From contig OZ246983.1 of NCBI GenBank assembly GCA_965232595.1, positions 3,100,001 to 3,164,000 on the forward strand: DNA of 64,000 nucleotides. The letters run 5' to 3'. The notes beneath the pieces are model-generated. The model was not told the DNA's origin. It saw only the letters and a list, made by a program, of their open reading frames with translations, and did no database searches. Below, one piece after another: positions 1-8,114 of the stretch. Numbering within the stretch: the stretch's first letter is position 1; the number at the start of each line of letters is the position of its first letter. The stretch comes from SZUA-309 sp965232595 (GTDB lineage Bacteria; Pseudomonadota; Gammaproteobacteria; Pseudomonadales; Azotimanducaceae). The position numbers were made by a program, and so were the translations under genes.

Positions 1-572
1 GGAAACAGGGTGATGCCGGTGATGGCGGCGAATGCCGTGTAGCCGCCCCGCCAGCCGACCTCGGCGACCAGCGCAGTGACCAGCGGCGGCATCATCACCC
101 CGGCGAGCGAGGCGCCCATCACGGCAATAGCGATGGCCCGGCCGCGCCAGTGATCGAACCAGCTGATCACCGAGCGGTGCCAGGCGAGCCCGCCCATGGT
201 GGCCATGCCGATGCCCATACCGACACCGACGATGAGGAAGTACTGCCAGAGATGCACCGCGTTGGCGAGCAGCAGGTAACTGACCGTCACCACGCCGATG
301 CCGATCAGGATGACGCGCCGCGGTGAATGGCGGTCGAGGATCTGACCGAGGAACGGCGCCAGCAGGGCGGAGGTGACCCCGGCCACGGAAAAGCCCATGG
401 CGATGGCGAAGCGGCTGCCGTCGCCGAGCTCCTCTGCCAGTGAAGGCAGAAACACGCCCCGCGAGTAGGAGTAAAAGCCGGTGCCGAGGAAGCCCAGGCA
501 AGCCGCAACGAAGACGACGACCCAGCCGTAGAAGAATCGTCCGGCCGGGCGCTGTTCCGTCTCCAGGCTCAC
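1..572 (-). CDS. MFS transporter, partial (3' end outside window)
   Basis: Read on the minus strand from a GTG at 572, the frame is open to the window edge (190 codons) and encodes at least five hydrophobic helices. The N-terminus, with FYGWVVVFVAACLGF followed by a long first helix pair, resembles monocarboxylate/oxalate-formate type major facilitator proteins. An RHSPRRV stretch follows helix 2, in the place of the usual basic MFS loop motif. The start overlaps the stop of the upstream thioesterase gene as GTGA, so the two are probably translationally coupled and co-transcribed. The partner suggests uptake of an organic acid later handled as a CoA thioester, but the substrate is unknown. 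The C-terminal half lies outside the window. Confidence 0.85.
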   Translation of the reverse strand, partial: MSLETEQRPAGRFFYGWVVVFVAACLGFLGTGFYSYSRGVFLPSLAEELGDGSRFAIAMGFSVAGVTSALLAPFLGQILDRHSPRRVILIGIGVVTVSYLLLANAVHLWQYFLIVGVGMGIGMATMGGLAWHRSVISWFDHWRGRAIAIAVMGASLAGVMMPPLVTALVAEVGWRGGYTAFAAITGITLF

Positions 573-1054
573 CCGGTCTTTTTCCGGATGCCGATTCCGC
601 GGCCAAGCTGCTCAGGTGGGGGCAGCTGCCGATGCGCCTGATGCAGCACCTCGATGCGCTCCAGGGCCTCTGCAGGGAATGGCGCGCTGCGCCTGCTCTG
701 CATGTCGACGTGAATGGCCAGATTCTCGCTGGTGGCGGCCAGCTCGCCGGTGCTGCGGTTGGTCATGGTCTGAAAGTAGTGCAGCCGCTTCTCGTCGTAG
801 TCGATGAGCTGCAGCGTCACCGAGACCGGATCGGCAAGCGAGAGCTCGCTCAGGTAGTTGAGGTGAGCCTGCAGGGTGAAACAGGAGCCATCGCCAGCAC
901 GGGCGTAGGCGGCACCGATGCCCAGCTCGTCGTAAACGCAGTCGACACAGCGATCGAAGAGCACGTTGTAGAAGGCCATGTTCAGGTGGCCGTTGTAATC
1001 GATCCAGTCAGGCTCGACAGCCTGATCCGGTGCCGTGAACGGCGCTTCCCACAT
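569..1054 (-). CDS. Hotdog-fold acyl-CoA thioesterase
   Basis: This 161-residue protein is of the 4HBT hotdog thioesterase type, predicted to hydrolyse an acyl-CoA in the cytoplasm. Near the N-terminus it has EPDWIDYNGHLNMAFY. The DYNGHLN part is the typical start of the hotdog helix, and the wider motif resembles betainyl-CoA thioesterases and the C-terminal domain of L-carnitine dehydrogenases. That likeness suggests, but does not prove, a carnitine/betaine-type substrate. Its stop overlaps the GTG start of the MFS gene downstream. Upstream it diverges from the sugar-type symporter gene. Confidence 0.85.
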   Translation of the reverse strand: MWEAPFTAPDQAVEPDWIDYNGHLNMAFYNVLFDRCVDCVYDELGIGAAYARAGDGSCFTLQAHLNYLSELSLADPVSVTLQLIDYDEKRLHYFQTMTNRSTGELAATSENLAIHVDMQSRRSAPFPAEALERIEVLHQAHRQLPPPEQLGRGIGIRKKTG

Positions 1055-1172
1055 TGTCTGCTCTGCTCCCCAGGCTGGCCAACCCCCATCATACCTTGAC
1101 CGTCCGTGGAGGAGGATTGATGATCGTTGCGCGGCCCTCGATGGGCTTCACGAGCAGGAGCAGTTTGCGAAC

Positions 1173-2711
1173 GTGAGCAGTCAGGACGGCGGGCAACCGT
1201 CACTCAGCGGAGAGCCGCTGGCGCGCGGTGGCCGACCGCCGCTGAGCTTCGGTACCAAATTTACCTACGGCTTCGGGCAGGCGGCAGAAGGCCTGAAAAA
1301 CGGTGCCTTCGGCGTTTTCCTGTTCTTTTACTACAACCAGGTGCTGGCTCTGTCCGGTACGCTCGCGGGCCTGGCGGTGGGCATCGCGCTGGTCTTCGAC
1401 GCGATCACCGACCCGATGGCCGGGTCGATTTCGGACAACTGGCGCTCCAAGCTGGGCCGACGCCACCCGTTCATGTTCCTCGCGGCGGCGCCGCTCGCCG
1501 TGGCCTTCTTCCTGCTCTTCAACCCGCCGGAAGGGTTGGGGCAGATGGGGCTGTTCGCCTGGTTGCTGACCTTTGCCGTGCTCACCCGAGCCGCCATGAC
1601 GCTCTACCACGTCCCGCACATCGCGCTGGGTGCCGAGCTCACCGAAGACTTCGAGGAGCGAACGACGGTGGTGGCCTTCCGGCAGTTCTTCTCCACCTTC
1701 GGCACCCTCGCCGCCTACATCATCGGCTTCATGCTGTTCTTCTACTCCACCCCGGACCTGCCCCGAGGGCAGTTCCGAGAGGAGGCGTATGCCCCCTTCG
1801 CCATGGCGCTGGGCCTGCTGATGGTGGCGTCCATCCTGGTGTCTGCTTACGGCACCCGCTCGCAGATTCCCTTCCTGCCGCAGGCGACCGGCGCCGAAGA
1901 GAAGCTCGGGCTCGGCGCGATGGCGTTGCGGATGCTCCGGGAGATCCGGGAAGCGCTGAGCAACCGGTCCTTTGCCTGGCTGTTCTCGGGCGTGCTGATC
2001 GTTTTCATGATGGTTGGGGTGGACAGCGCGCTCAACCTGCACATGAACACCTACTTCTGGGAGCTCTCGGCAACGGGCAACACGCTGTTCTTCGCCGCTT
2101 ACCCGATCGGCGTCATGTTCGGCACCCTGATTGCCCGGCGCCTGAACGTGCTGTTCGATAAAAAACCTTCCGTGGTGTTCGGCACCTCCTGGTGGGCCTT
2201 GTGCCAGATCGTGCCGGTGGTGCTGCGGATCTTCGGTTTCTTCCCGGAGAACGGCACCGACGCGCTGCTGGTCACGCTGGTCTGCGTGAAGTTCGTGCAG
2301 GGGGTGGGGGTGGTCCAGGCGCTCATCACTTTCGGCTCCATGGTGGCGGACATCGTCGATGAGCACGAGCTGAAGACAGGCAAGCGCCAGGAGGGGATCT
2401 TCTTTGCCTCGGTGTCCTTCTCCGGCAAGTTCACTACCGGCATCGGCAACGTGGTCGGCGGCATCGCTCTGGACCTGATCAGCTGGCCGCGCGGCGTAGC
2501 CATTCAATCTGCTGCCGACGTGCCGCCGGAAACCATCACCTGGCTCGGCCTGGTCTACGGCCCCATCGTTGCCGGCTTTGCCGTGGTCAGCGTCTGGTGC
2601 TACTCGAACCACCGGCTGGACCGGCATCGGCACAAGGAGATCGTCGCCGAGCTCGAAGAGCGCCGCCGTGCCGCCGCGCCACCCCGGGAGCAGGCGGCCG
2701 GTGGCGGCTGA
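1173..2711 (+). CDS. GPH-type (MFS_2) cation symporter
   Basis: This 512-residue protein with about 12 transmembrane segments belongs to the glycoside-pentoside-hexuronide:cation symporter group. The N-terminus (FGTKFTYGFGQAAEG), the DAITDPMAGSISD motif in helix 2 and SKLGRRHPFM in the following loop are characteristic. It should import a sugar or related solute with Na+ or H+. I chose GTG at 1173, with GGAG about 12 nt upstream. The frame is open to an ATG at 1035, but that would overlap the divergent thioesterase and add residues unlike the family. The stop overlaps the next gene. The substrate is not identifiable. Confidence 0.88.
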   Translation: MSSQDGGQPSLSGEPLARGGRPPLSFGTKFTYGFGQAAEGLKNGAFGVFLFFYYNQVLALSGTLAGLAVGIALVFDAITDPMAGSISDNWRSKLGRRHPFMFLAAAPLAVAFFLLFNPPEGLGQMGLFAWLLTFAVLTRAAMTLYHVPHIALGAELTEDFEERTTVVAFRQFFSTFGTLAAYIIGFMLFFYSTPDLPRGQFREEAYAPFAMALGLLMVASILVSAYGTRSQIPFLPQATGAEEKLGLGAMALRMLREIREALSNRSFAWLFSGVLIVFMMVGVDSALNLHMNTYFWELSATGNTLFFAAYPIGVMFGTLIARRLNVLFDKKPSVVFGTSWWALCQIVPVVLRIFGFFPENGTDALLVTLVCVKFVQGVGVVQALITFGSMVADIVDEHELKTGKRQEGIFFASVSFSGKFTTGIGNVVGGIALDLISWPRGVAIQSAADVPPETITWLGLVYGPIVAGFAVVSVWCYSNHRLDRHRHKEIVAELEERRRAAAPPREQAAGGG

Positions 2712-3207
2712 GGATCCCGGAAAGCCGGCCTCGAAGTCGGCTCGCGGCGTGAAGTCCGAAGGTCGCATCGCCAGACATCTGCGCGTCAGCCGCGAGCTGG
2801 TGAGAGAGCCGGCAAAGGCAGTTCCGCTGGCCCGGAGCGCGTTGGCGGACGCCTGGCGGGCCCGTGGCGGCGGCTTCTATGGCCTTGGCTACCTGATCGC
2901 TTTCTGCTGGCTGCAGCTGAACGTGCTGGTTGGCGACGTCGCGGACAGTGACAGCGTCAGCCAGTTTGCCGTCGGCGCTGCGCTCGAGTACGTGCTGCGC
3001 TTCAGCCTGATGGCCTTTCTGAACGTCTTTCTGGCTCTGCTCTGGCCGTTTTACGTGCTGGAACAGTTCGGCGGGATGGGTATCATCCTGCTCGCACTGG
3101 GTTACCTCGGCTTCGAGTACGGGCTTCGGCCGCTCGTCGAGCAGTTTTTCCCCGAGCTGAAAGCCGCTGACCAGAGAGAGCAGGCATCGCAAAACCTCGA
3201 ACAGTAG
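2701..3207 (+). CDS. Small membrane protein of unknown function
   Basis: Not recognised. From GTG at 2701 the protein has 168 residues: a basic N-terminal region of about 55 residues, then three hydrophobic segments (around FYGLGYLIAFCWLQL, FSLMAFLNVFLALLWPFYVL and GIILLALGYLGF), and a polar C-terminus. GGGAG lies 10 nt before the GTG. The start overlaps the last 11 nt of the symporter gene, which implies coupling. An in-frame GTG at 2668 is an alternative start. It is followed closely by the GtrA-like gene, so these two small membrane proteins may act together, perhaps in lipid-linked sugar transfer given the GtrA partner. That role is inference. Confidence 0.7.
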   Translation: MAAEDPGKPASKSARGVKSEGRIARHLRVSRELVREPAKAVPLARSALADAWRARGGGFYGLGYLIAFCWLQLNVLVGDVADSDSVSQFAVGAALEYVLRFSLMAFLNVFLALLWPFYVLEQFGGMGIILLALGYLGFEYGLRPLVEQFFPELKAADQREQASQNLEQ

Positions 3208-3227
3208 CTTCCGATTCGGAAGCGCGC

Positions 3228-3641
3228 ATTCACCATCAGCTGGGGCGGTTTCTGCTGGTCGGCTTCGTCGGCTTTCTGCTCGATCTGGCGGTCATGTGGA
3301 GCCTGATCTACGGGGTGGAGTGGGCCCAGACCCGGCAGGAGGTGATCGGCGCCCGGGTGGTCGCCTGGTCGGCGGCCATCATGCTCACCTACTTCATGAA
3401 CGCGAAGCTGACCTTCGGTGCGTCAATCCGTCACTCGAGGTTCGTGAACTACCTGTTCATCCAGGCCGTCGGTGCCGGCATCAACATCGGCTCGTTCACC
3501 CTGCTGATGCTGGTCGGCCCCATTCAGGACCGGCCGCTGATCGCGATGGTGGTGGGCAACGTGCTGGCGGTGATCAACAACTTCCTGCTGGTGCGGACCT
3601 TCGTTTACCGATTCCATCCGGAGGTGGATGACCCGGAGTGA
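3228..3641 (+). CDS. GtrA-like membrane protein with a non-standard start
   Basis: A four-helix GtrA-family protein; these flip or help transfer undecaprenyl-linked sugars for surface glycans. The signature includes RFLLVGFVGFLLDLAVMW (helix 1), ARVVAWSAAIMLTYFMNAKLTF (helix 2) and a C-terminal NVLAVINNFLLVRTFVYRF. The first ATG in frame (3294) falls at the end of helix 1, so it would delete a conserved membrane segment. The frame is open upstream to 3171 but has no ATG, GTG or TTG there. ATT at 3228 with GGAAG 5 nt upstream is the best candidate; CTG at 3240 is another. Family length is about 120-150 residues; this start gives 137. The start is uncertain, the family call is firm. Confidence 0.75.
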   Translation: MHHQLGRFLLVGFVGFLLDLAVMWSLIYGVEWAQTRQEVIGARVVAWSAAIMLTYFMNAKLTFGASIRHSRFVNYLFIQAVGAGINIGSFTLLMLVGPIQDRPLIAMVVGNVLAVINNFLLVRTFVYRFHPEVDDPE

Positions 3642-3644
3642 GGC

Positions 3645-4823
3645 TCAGTCGCCGGCTGCTCCGGTCAGCGACGAGCCGGCACGCTCTACGCACTCGCCGC
3701 CCAGGCCGGCAATCCAGTTGCTCACCAGCGCGATGCCTTCCGGATGATTGAGCGAGCGGCCGAGCTCCGGCATGCGCGCGCCGGGGTCGTTCGTTTCCAT
3801 TCTGAACACGATGATCGAGTCCTCCGGGTCGCCCGGCACGATGGAGTAGGCGCGACCGCCCGTTCCCTGGCCGGCCGCGATTGGTGGCTTGCAGACCCCC
3901 AGCGGCCGGGTGTCCGTGGTCTCGATGTTCAGCAGCAGGCCTGAAGTGTCCGCCGCCCCCTTGGGGTTGTGGCAGTGGCCACAGTTGATGTCCAGATAGG
4001 CACGGGCCCGGTCAGCCAGCGGCGCATCGCCGCTCACGTCTGCCAGGGCAGGCACCTGGCTCATATCCGGCAGGCCCTGCAGTCTGCCCGTGGCCGCCAT
4101 GGACGTCAGCTGGTTCTCGTGGCTACCCAGATAGCCGCGGTTCAAGTGACGGGCTTTCGGGCCGATGGGCTGCAGCGCACCGGTCGAGTGGTCGGTGGCG
4201 TGACAGGCGGCGCACTCGTTCCGGGTCGGCACGATGTAGGGCAGAGGGGTGGGCTCCGCGCCATCGAGCGAAAGCTCGAGCCGAATCAGGCTGCCGGCAA
4301 TACGCAGCTGAGCATCGTCGCCGTTCCAGACGTACGGCAGCGCGTCCCAGCCGTCGGCCTGCCGGACCAGCAGCCGCGTTTCGAGCACGGTGACCTGGCT
4401 GCGGTCGAGGCTGGTCTGATCCGCGGTCCAGTCGTAGCTTGCCTGCACCAGGCCTGGCTCGGCACCGGACGGATAGAAGAAGGTTTTGCTGATGATGGTG
4501 CCAACCGGGAACTCGAAAGCCTCGTGCTCCCGATACGTGGCCGAGGTGCCCGGCGGCAGGTAGATCGCCCGCAGCTTCTGCGCGTAGTCCGTGAACAGAG
4601 GCGCGTTGAGGTCGTAAGGCTCGACGCCTTCGGCAAGCTCAAAGTGAGTGGCGCTGACGTCGATCAGGCCCCACTCGGAGAGGCGCTGGGGGTAGGCGTC
4701 GGGCTCGAAGAACCTGACGCCGCTCTCACCGCCACCGCAAGCGCCCAACAGGCCGGCCAGCGCAACCGCAATTGCGCTGCGCAGCCAGCCGGTCAGCGAG
4801 CTGGCTGTTGCCCGATCAGCCAC
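3645..4823 (-). CDS. Dihaem c-type cytochrome lipoprotein (SO2930/HNE_0200 family)
   Basis: A 392-residue exported protein with a lipobox ending LLGAC near residue 29, so probably anchored to a membrane facing the periplasm or outside. Two haem-c attachment motifs are visible: CAACH in the middle and CGHCH in the C-terminal third. Downstream methionines (for example in ARMPELG) could supply axial ligands. The layout matches the TIGR03806 group, whose members are found next to a TIGR03805 parallel beta-helix protein, as here. The start overlaps the beta-helix gene by 8 bp. The electron donor, acceptor and function of this pair are not established. The gene is convergent with the GtrA gene, 3 bp away. 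Confidence 0.85.
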   Translation of the reverse strand: MADRATASSLTGWLRSAIAVALAGLLGACGGGESGVRFFEPDAYPQRLSEWGLIDVSATHFELAEGVEPYDLNAPLFTDYAQKLRAIYLPPGTSATYREHEAFEFPVGTIISKTFFYPSGAEPGLVQASYDWTADQTSLDRSQVTVLETRLLVRQADGWDALPYVWNGDDAQLRIAGSLIRLELSLDGAEPTPLPYIVPTRNECAACHATDHSTGALQPIGPKARHLNRGYLGSHENQLTSMAATGRLQGLPDMSQVPALADVSGDAPLADRARAYLDINCGHCHNPKGAADTSGLLLNIETTDTRPLGVCKPPIAAGQGTGGRAYSIVPGDPEDSIIVFRMETNDPGARMPELGRSLNHPEGIALVSNWIAGLGGECVERAGSSLTGAAGD

Positions 4824-6057
4824 CGGTGGTCAGGGTGATTTCACCGAGCTTCTCGTGGTCGCAGCTGTGCGCCGCCATATCGGTGCTGACGCTTTCGTAG
4901 TTGTTGCCCGCGTCCACGTTCAACAGCACCGCGTCGCCGTTGTTGACGCAGATGGCGTAGTCGCTGCCGGTCTTCTCCGGGTTGGCGATGCCATCCCAGA
5001 CCACGTCGGGCAGGCGCCCGCTCTCAGCGAACATGGCGCCGCGCAGGGCTTCCAGCTCTTCCCGATCCGGAGCATCGCCGCCGCCGCTGAAGGCGTTGTC
5101 GTAGATGTAGATGGTCTCAGGGTACGGGTCGAAGTGCGGCGCGGTTTCCCGGGCGCTGTAGGAAGCAGAGAAGAACGAGGAGATCAGCACGTTGGCCGTC
5201 TGGTTATCGCTGATCTCGTTCTCGAATATCTCGACCTTGTCGTTGGAGTTGATGATGACGCCGGTTCCGGCCGGAACGCCGGCAACGGCGCCGCCGGGCG
5301 GTGCGAAGTTACCCGTGTTGTTGCCGGTCACCTGGTTGTTGAAGACCCGCGTGCTGTGCCCTTCCTGAGGCAGGTCGGGCATGTTGAACACCAGGATGCC
5401 GCCGGTGTTGTTGGTGGCGACGTTGTTGTAGACGTCCGCACCGACGGTGTTTTCAATCTCGATGCCGGCAACGTTGAACTCGGCCCGGGAGTCCCGAACG
5501 ATCACGTTCCGAGACTGGCCGACGTAGATGCCCGCGTCGGATGCGCCGATGGCGACCGAGCCTTCGACCAGCGTGTTTTCCGTCTGCACCGGGTAGATAC
5601 CGTAGGCGCCGTTTTCCGTGTGCGGTCCGCGCGTCCACTCGGTGCGCACCCGGCGGATGACGATGTTGCTGCCTTCGTTGATCTTCAGGGCGTCGCCAGG
5701 TGAGTCCTCGATCCCCACATCTTCGATGGTGAAGTTGCTGGCATTCACCAGCAGGCCCTCAGCGCCCGCGATCTGACCGGAGAAATCGAGTACCGAGGCG
5801 TCCATGCCGGCGCCGCGGATCGTCACCCCGTCAGTGTTCAGGGTCAGGCCGCGAGTGAAGGTGTGTCGGCCTTCCGGAATTTCGATCACGTCTCCGGGCT
5901 GAGCGGTTTCCAGTGCCAGCCGCAGCGTGTCCTCATAAGCCTGAGCCGGTTCCGGTGCGGCCGCTTGTTCCGGCGCGCTGGATTGCTCTGAGCAGCCGGC
6001 AACAGTGAGGGCGGTCAGCCCGATGGCGGCCAGGTGGCGAAAGATCTTCGAGTTCAT
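4816..6057 (-). CDS. Lipoprotein with right-handed parallel beta-helix
   Basis: A 413-residue protein starting with a lipoprotein signal peptide (lipobox LTVAGC). The body is made of repeats rich in V, I, N and G (for example VRDSRAEFNVAGIEIENTVGADVYNNVATNNTGG), typical of a right-handed parallel beta-helix of the pectin-lyase type. It fits the TIGR03805 family, the constant partner of the dihaem cytochrome encoded directly downstream with 8 bp overlap. No polysaccharide-lyase catalytic residues were recognised, so an adhesive, carbohydrate-binding or cytochrome-docking role is equally possible. It follows the HupE-like gene after a 113-bp gap with no clear terminator, so it may belong to the same operon. 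Confidence 0.85.
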   Translation of the reverse strand: MNSKIFRHLAAIGLTALTVAGCSEQSSAPEQAAAPEPAQAYEDTLRLALETAQPGDVIEIPEGRHTFTRGLTLNTDGVTIRGAGMDASVLDFSGQIAGAEGLLVNASNFTIEDVGIEDSPGDALKINEGSNIVIRRVRTEWTRGPHTENGAYGIYPVQTENTLVEGSVAIGASDAGIYVGQSRNVIVRDSRAEFNVAGIEIENTVGADVYNNVATNNTGGILVFNMPDLPQEGHSTRVFNNQVTGNNTGNFAPPGGAVAGVPAGTGVIINSNDKVEIFENEISDNQTANVLISSFFSASYSARETAPHFDPYPETIYIYDNAFSGGGDAPDREELEALRGAMFAESGRLPDVVWDGIANPEKTGSDYAICVNNGDAVLLNVDAGNNYESVSTDMAAHSCDHEKLGEITLTTGG

Positions 6058-6170
6058 TGTGTCCCCTCTGGTGTCTGGGCGGCGTCGCGCTCAAGGCTTG
6101 CCGCAACACGAAGGCCGCAGTCTAGCGAAAGGGGAGGCGGGTGCCCACTCGTGGTTGCCGCTGGGTTGGC

Positions 6171-7160
6171 TCAGAACACAGCCCAGGTGCGATCGATGGT
6201 CCAGTAGGCAGCAGCCACGCCCATCAACACCGTGAACGCCTGCTGCCAGAGCGGCGTGCGCAGCGCGCCGGCCTTCTGCCCGATCCAGGCAGCGCTGAGC
6301 ATCACTGCGATCACCAGCAGCTGGCCGATCTCGATGCCGACATTGAACAGGAACAGCGACAGGGCCAGGTCATCTCTGGGCAGGCCGATGTCGGCCAAGG
6401 CGCCGGCGAAGCCGAACCCGTGCAGCAGGCCGAAAGCGAATGCCATCAGCCAGGGACGGATGCGCATGAGCGCCGAACGTTCGTCTTCCGGCAGCATCAG
6501 CTCGCGCGCCAGGAACAGGATAGACAGGGCGATCACGGCTTCCACGGGTCCCTGCGGCAACCGCACCAGATCCAGCACCGATAGTGCCAGGGTGATGGAG
6601 TGAGCCAGCGTGAAGGCGGTAATCGTCTTCAGCAGCATCCACTTGTCGCGGATGAACAGCACCAGGCCGATCACGAACAGGATGTGATCGATGCCGAACA
6701 GCAGGTGCTCCACGCCGAGGAACAGATAGGCGGCGATCGGCGGTGCCGGGTCGGAAAGATCCATGAAGGGCTCGGACGGTTTCAGCATCCGGTTGACCTC
6801 TTCGCCCGCCAGCGGGGTGATCCGGACCATCACGTCGGTCAGCGTCCGGGACAGGCCGTCGATCAGAATCATGCCGTGGCTGAAGTCGCAGCGGACGTCC
6901 CAGCGGATGATGAGGGCCGCGCCGGTGTTTTCCGGCAGGCCATCGTTGAGCACCTCGCAGTGCTCCGGCAGCACGGGATCCAGAGGCAGCCGGCGGTCGC
7001 CGAGAATGGGTTGCTTCCAGGTGACCCGGTGCAGGCCCTCGGATACCTCCTCGATGGCGAGGTACGCGGGCCGCACCTCGTGCGCGGCGGCCGGCGCCAG
7101 GATGCCGAGCAGCAGCAGGGCGCAAAGGAGGCGGCCGGGGAGTCTGCTCGCTGCGATCAC
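6171..7160 (-). CDS. HupE/UreJ-like membrane protein with periplasmic domain (copy 1)
   Basis: A 329-residue protein with a signal peptide (cleavage predicted after APAAA, residue 26), a periplasmic domain of about 120 residues and a C-terminal six- to seven-helix HupE/UreJ domain. The membrane part carries LGVEHLLFGIDH, AFTLAHS and FGLLHGFGFAGALAD, where the histidines and acids probably bind metal. HupE/UreJ proteins are linked to Ni/Co transport, but no hydrogenase or urease gene lies in this window. The predicted mature protein begins with His27, and the domain has Cys68 (in PEHC) and Cys91. The GTG start overlaps the stop of the parvulin gene (GTGA). A close paralogue lies at 55543-56559. 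Confidence 0.85.
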   Translation of the reverse strand: MIAASRLPGRLLCALLLLGILAPAAAHEVRPAYLAIEEVSEGLHRVTWKQPILGDRRLPLDPVLPEHCEVLNDGLPENTGAALIIRWDVRCDFSHGMILIDGLSRTLTDVMVRITPLAGEEVNRMLKPSEPFMDLSDPAPPIAAYLFLGVEHLLFGIDHILFVIGLVLFIRDKWMLLKTITAFTLAHSITLALSVLDLVRLPQGPVEAVIALSILFLARELMLPEDERSALMRIRPWLMAFAFGLLHGFGFAGALADIGLPRDDLALSLFLFNVGIEIGQLLVIAVMLSAAWIGQKAGALRTPLWQQAFTVLMGVAAAYWTIDRTWAVF

Positions 7161-7969
7161 GCGTTCGGTTCCAGCACGACGATTTCGTAACGGCTCTTCA
7201 GGCCTTCGTAGAAGACCTCGTTAGCCGTTCTCCGTCGGGCCTGCAGAAAGTCCCGCTGCACCGCATCGATTACCTCGGACATGAGTGGTTCCCGGCTTTC
7301 CTGCGCGCCGACCAGACGAATCAGGTGCCAACCGTAGGCGGAGGGGATGGGGCCCTGCCAGCGCTCGGGCTCGCCTCTATCGAGCTCGGCCAACGCCTCC
7401 GCGAAGTTCCTGCCGAACAGGTCGCCAATCTCTCTCGCCGAGCGCTCGGCGTAGCTCTTCTGCAGGATGAACGGATCACCGATCTCGCCGGCGTTGGCCA
7501 GCGCCGCTTCAGCATCGGCCTCGGCGTTGTCCCGCCGGTCGCTGGAGAAGTAGCGGTGCTCGAAGCTGAACCGCTCTGGGACCAGGTAGTCGTTCAGATT
7601 GGCCTGGAAAAACTCGGCAAGCTCGTTTTCGCTCGGCGCTTCCGCGTTGGCCAGATCCTCGTTGAGGAAGGTGAGCTTCTGCGCCAGCCGACGGCGAATG
7701 ATGGTGTCATTCTCATCCAGGCCGAGTTTGCGCGCCTCCCGATAGAAGATCTCCTCACGGATCCACTGCTCGAGCAGCCCGCTGGCTTCCTGCTCGGTGG
7801 GCGGGCGGCCCATCTGCGCCTGCCACTGATCGAATACGCGGGCCTGCTGGCCCGGCGTGATCTCGATCAGGTAGTCGCCGGCGTCGCCGGTGGAGAACGT
7901 GCGCTCGGCGAAGAAGATGACCAGGCCGAAAGCGAGAAACAGGGTGAGGGGATCTTTCAGGTATCGCAT
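7157..7969 (-). CDS. Membrane-anchored parvulin-type peptidyl-prolyl isomerase (copy 1)
   Basis: A 270-residue protein with one N-terminal membrane anchor (residues about 8-21), a helical SurA/PpiD-like chaperone region to about 125, and a degenerate parvulin domain from about 130 to 245. Both conserved parvulin histidines appear present: His138 in FEHRYF and His215 in YGWHLIRL. It should fold periplasmic or membrane clients, most likely the HupE-like protein whose gene overlaps its stop. No Shine-Dalgarno is seen before the ATG; a TAGAAT hexamer lies 10 nt upstream, so the message may be almost leaderless. A second copy of this gene pair is at 54767-56559. Confidence 0.8.
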   Translation of the reverse strand: MRYLKDPLTLFLAFGLVIFFAERTFSTGDAGDYLIEITPGQQARVFDQWQAQMGRPPTEQEASGLLEQWIREEIFYREARKLGLDENDTIIRRRLAQKLTFLNEDLANAEAPSENELAEFFQANLNDYLVPERFSFEHRYFSSDRRDNAEADAEAALANAGEIGDPFILQKSYAERSAREIGDLFGRNFAEALAELDRGEPERWQGPIPSAYGWHLIRLVGAQESREPLMSEVIDAVQRDFLQARRRTANEVFYEGLKSRYEIVVLEPNA

Positions 7970-8007
7970 GGGTCGCGAATTCTACCCGAAAGAACGCGGG
8001 CAAAAGA

Positions 8008-8029
8008 AAGCCGCCCGAATGGGCGGCTT
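8008..8029 (-). terminator. Rho-independent terminator for the acyl-CoA dehydrogenase operon
   Basis: A perfect 9-bp stem (AAGCCGCCC / GGGCGGCTT) with a 4-nt loop. Read on the minus strand it is followed by TCTTTTG, giving a U-rich tail. It lies between the acyl-CoA dehydrogenase gene ending at 8100 and the parvulin gene starting at 7969, and should separate these minus-strand units. There is no T-tract on the plus side, so it looks one-directional. Confidence 0.85.
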
Positions 8030-8034
8030 GAGCG

Positions 8035-8114
8035 AGGCGCCTTTAGCGCCTGCGGGTTCGGTGCCTGCTTTACCGCTACGCGGCAAAGGCGCTTCGCTGC
8101 TACGCAGCGAAGCG
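8035..8114. repeat. Cluster of three short hairpins (REP-like)
   Basis: Three hairpins in tandem: AGGCGC/GCGCCT at 8035-8051; TTTACCGC/GCGGCAAA with loop TAC at 8069-8087 (one G-T type pair); and CGCTTCGCTGC/GCAGCGAAGCG, a perfect 11-bp stem with loop TAC at 8090-8114. The last includes the stop codon and final codons of the acyl-CoA dehydrogenase gene. The pair of stems with the same TAC loop resembles REP/BIME-type extragenic elements, which often protect 3' ends of mRNA. No second copy was noticed in the window. Confidence 0.6.

Noticed and set aside
1200..2768. 522-codon open frame opposite the GPH symporter
   Set aside because: His/Gln/Arg-rich, no domain, fully antisense to a membrane transporter.
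6171..7160. Naming the HupE-like gene as a hydrogenase or urease accessory gene
   Set aside because: There is no hydrogenase or urease gene in the window, and both copies are tied to parvulin genes instead.
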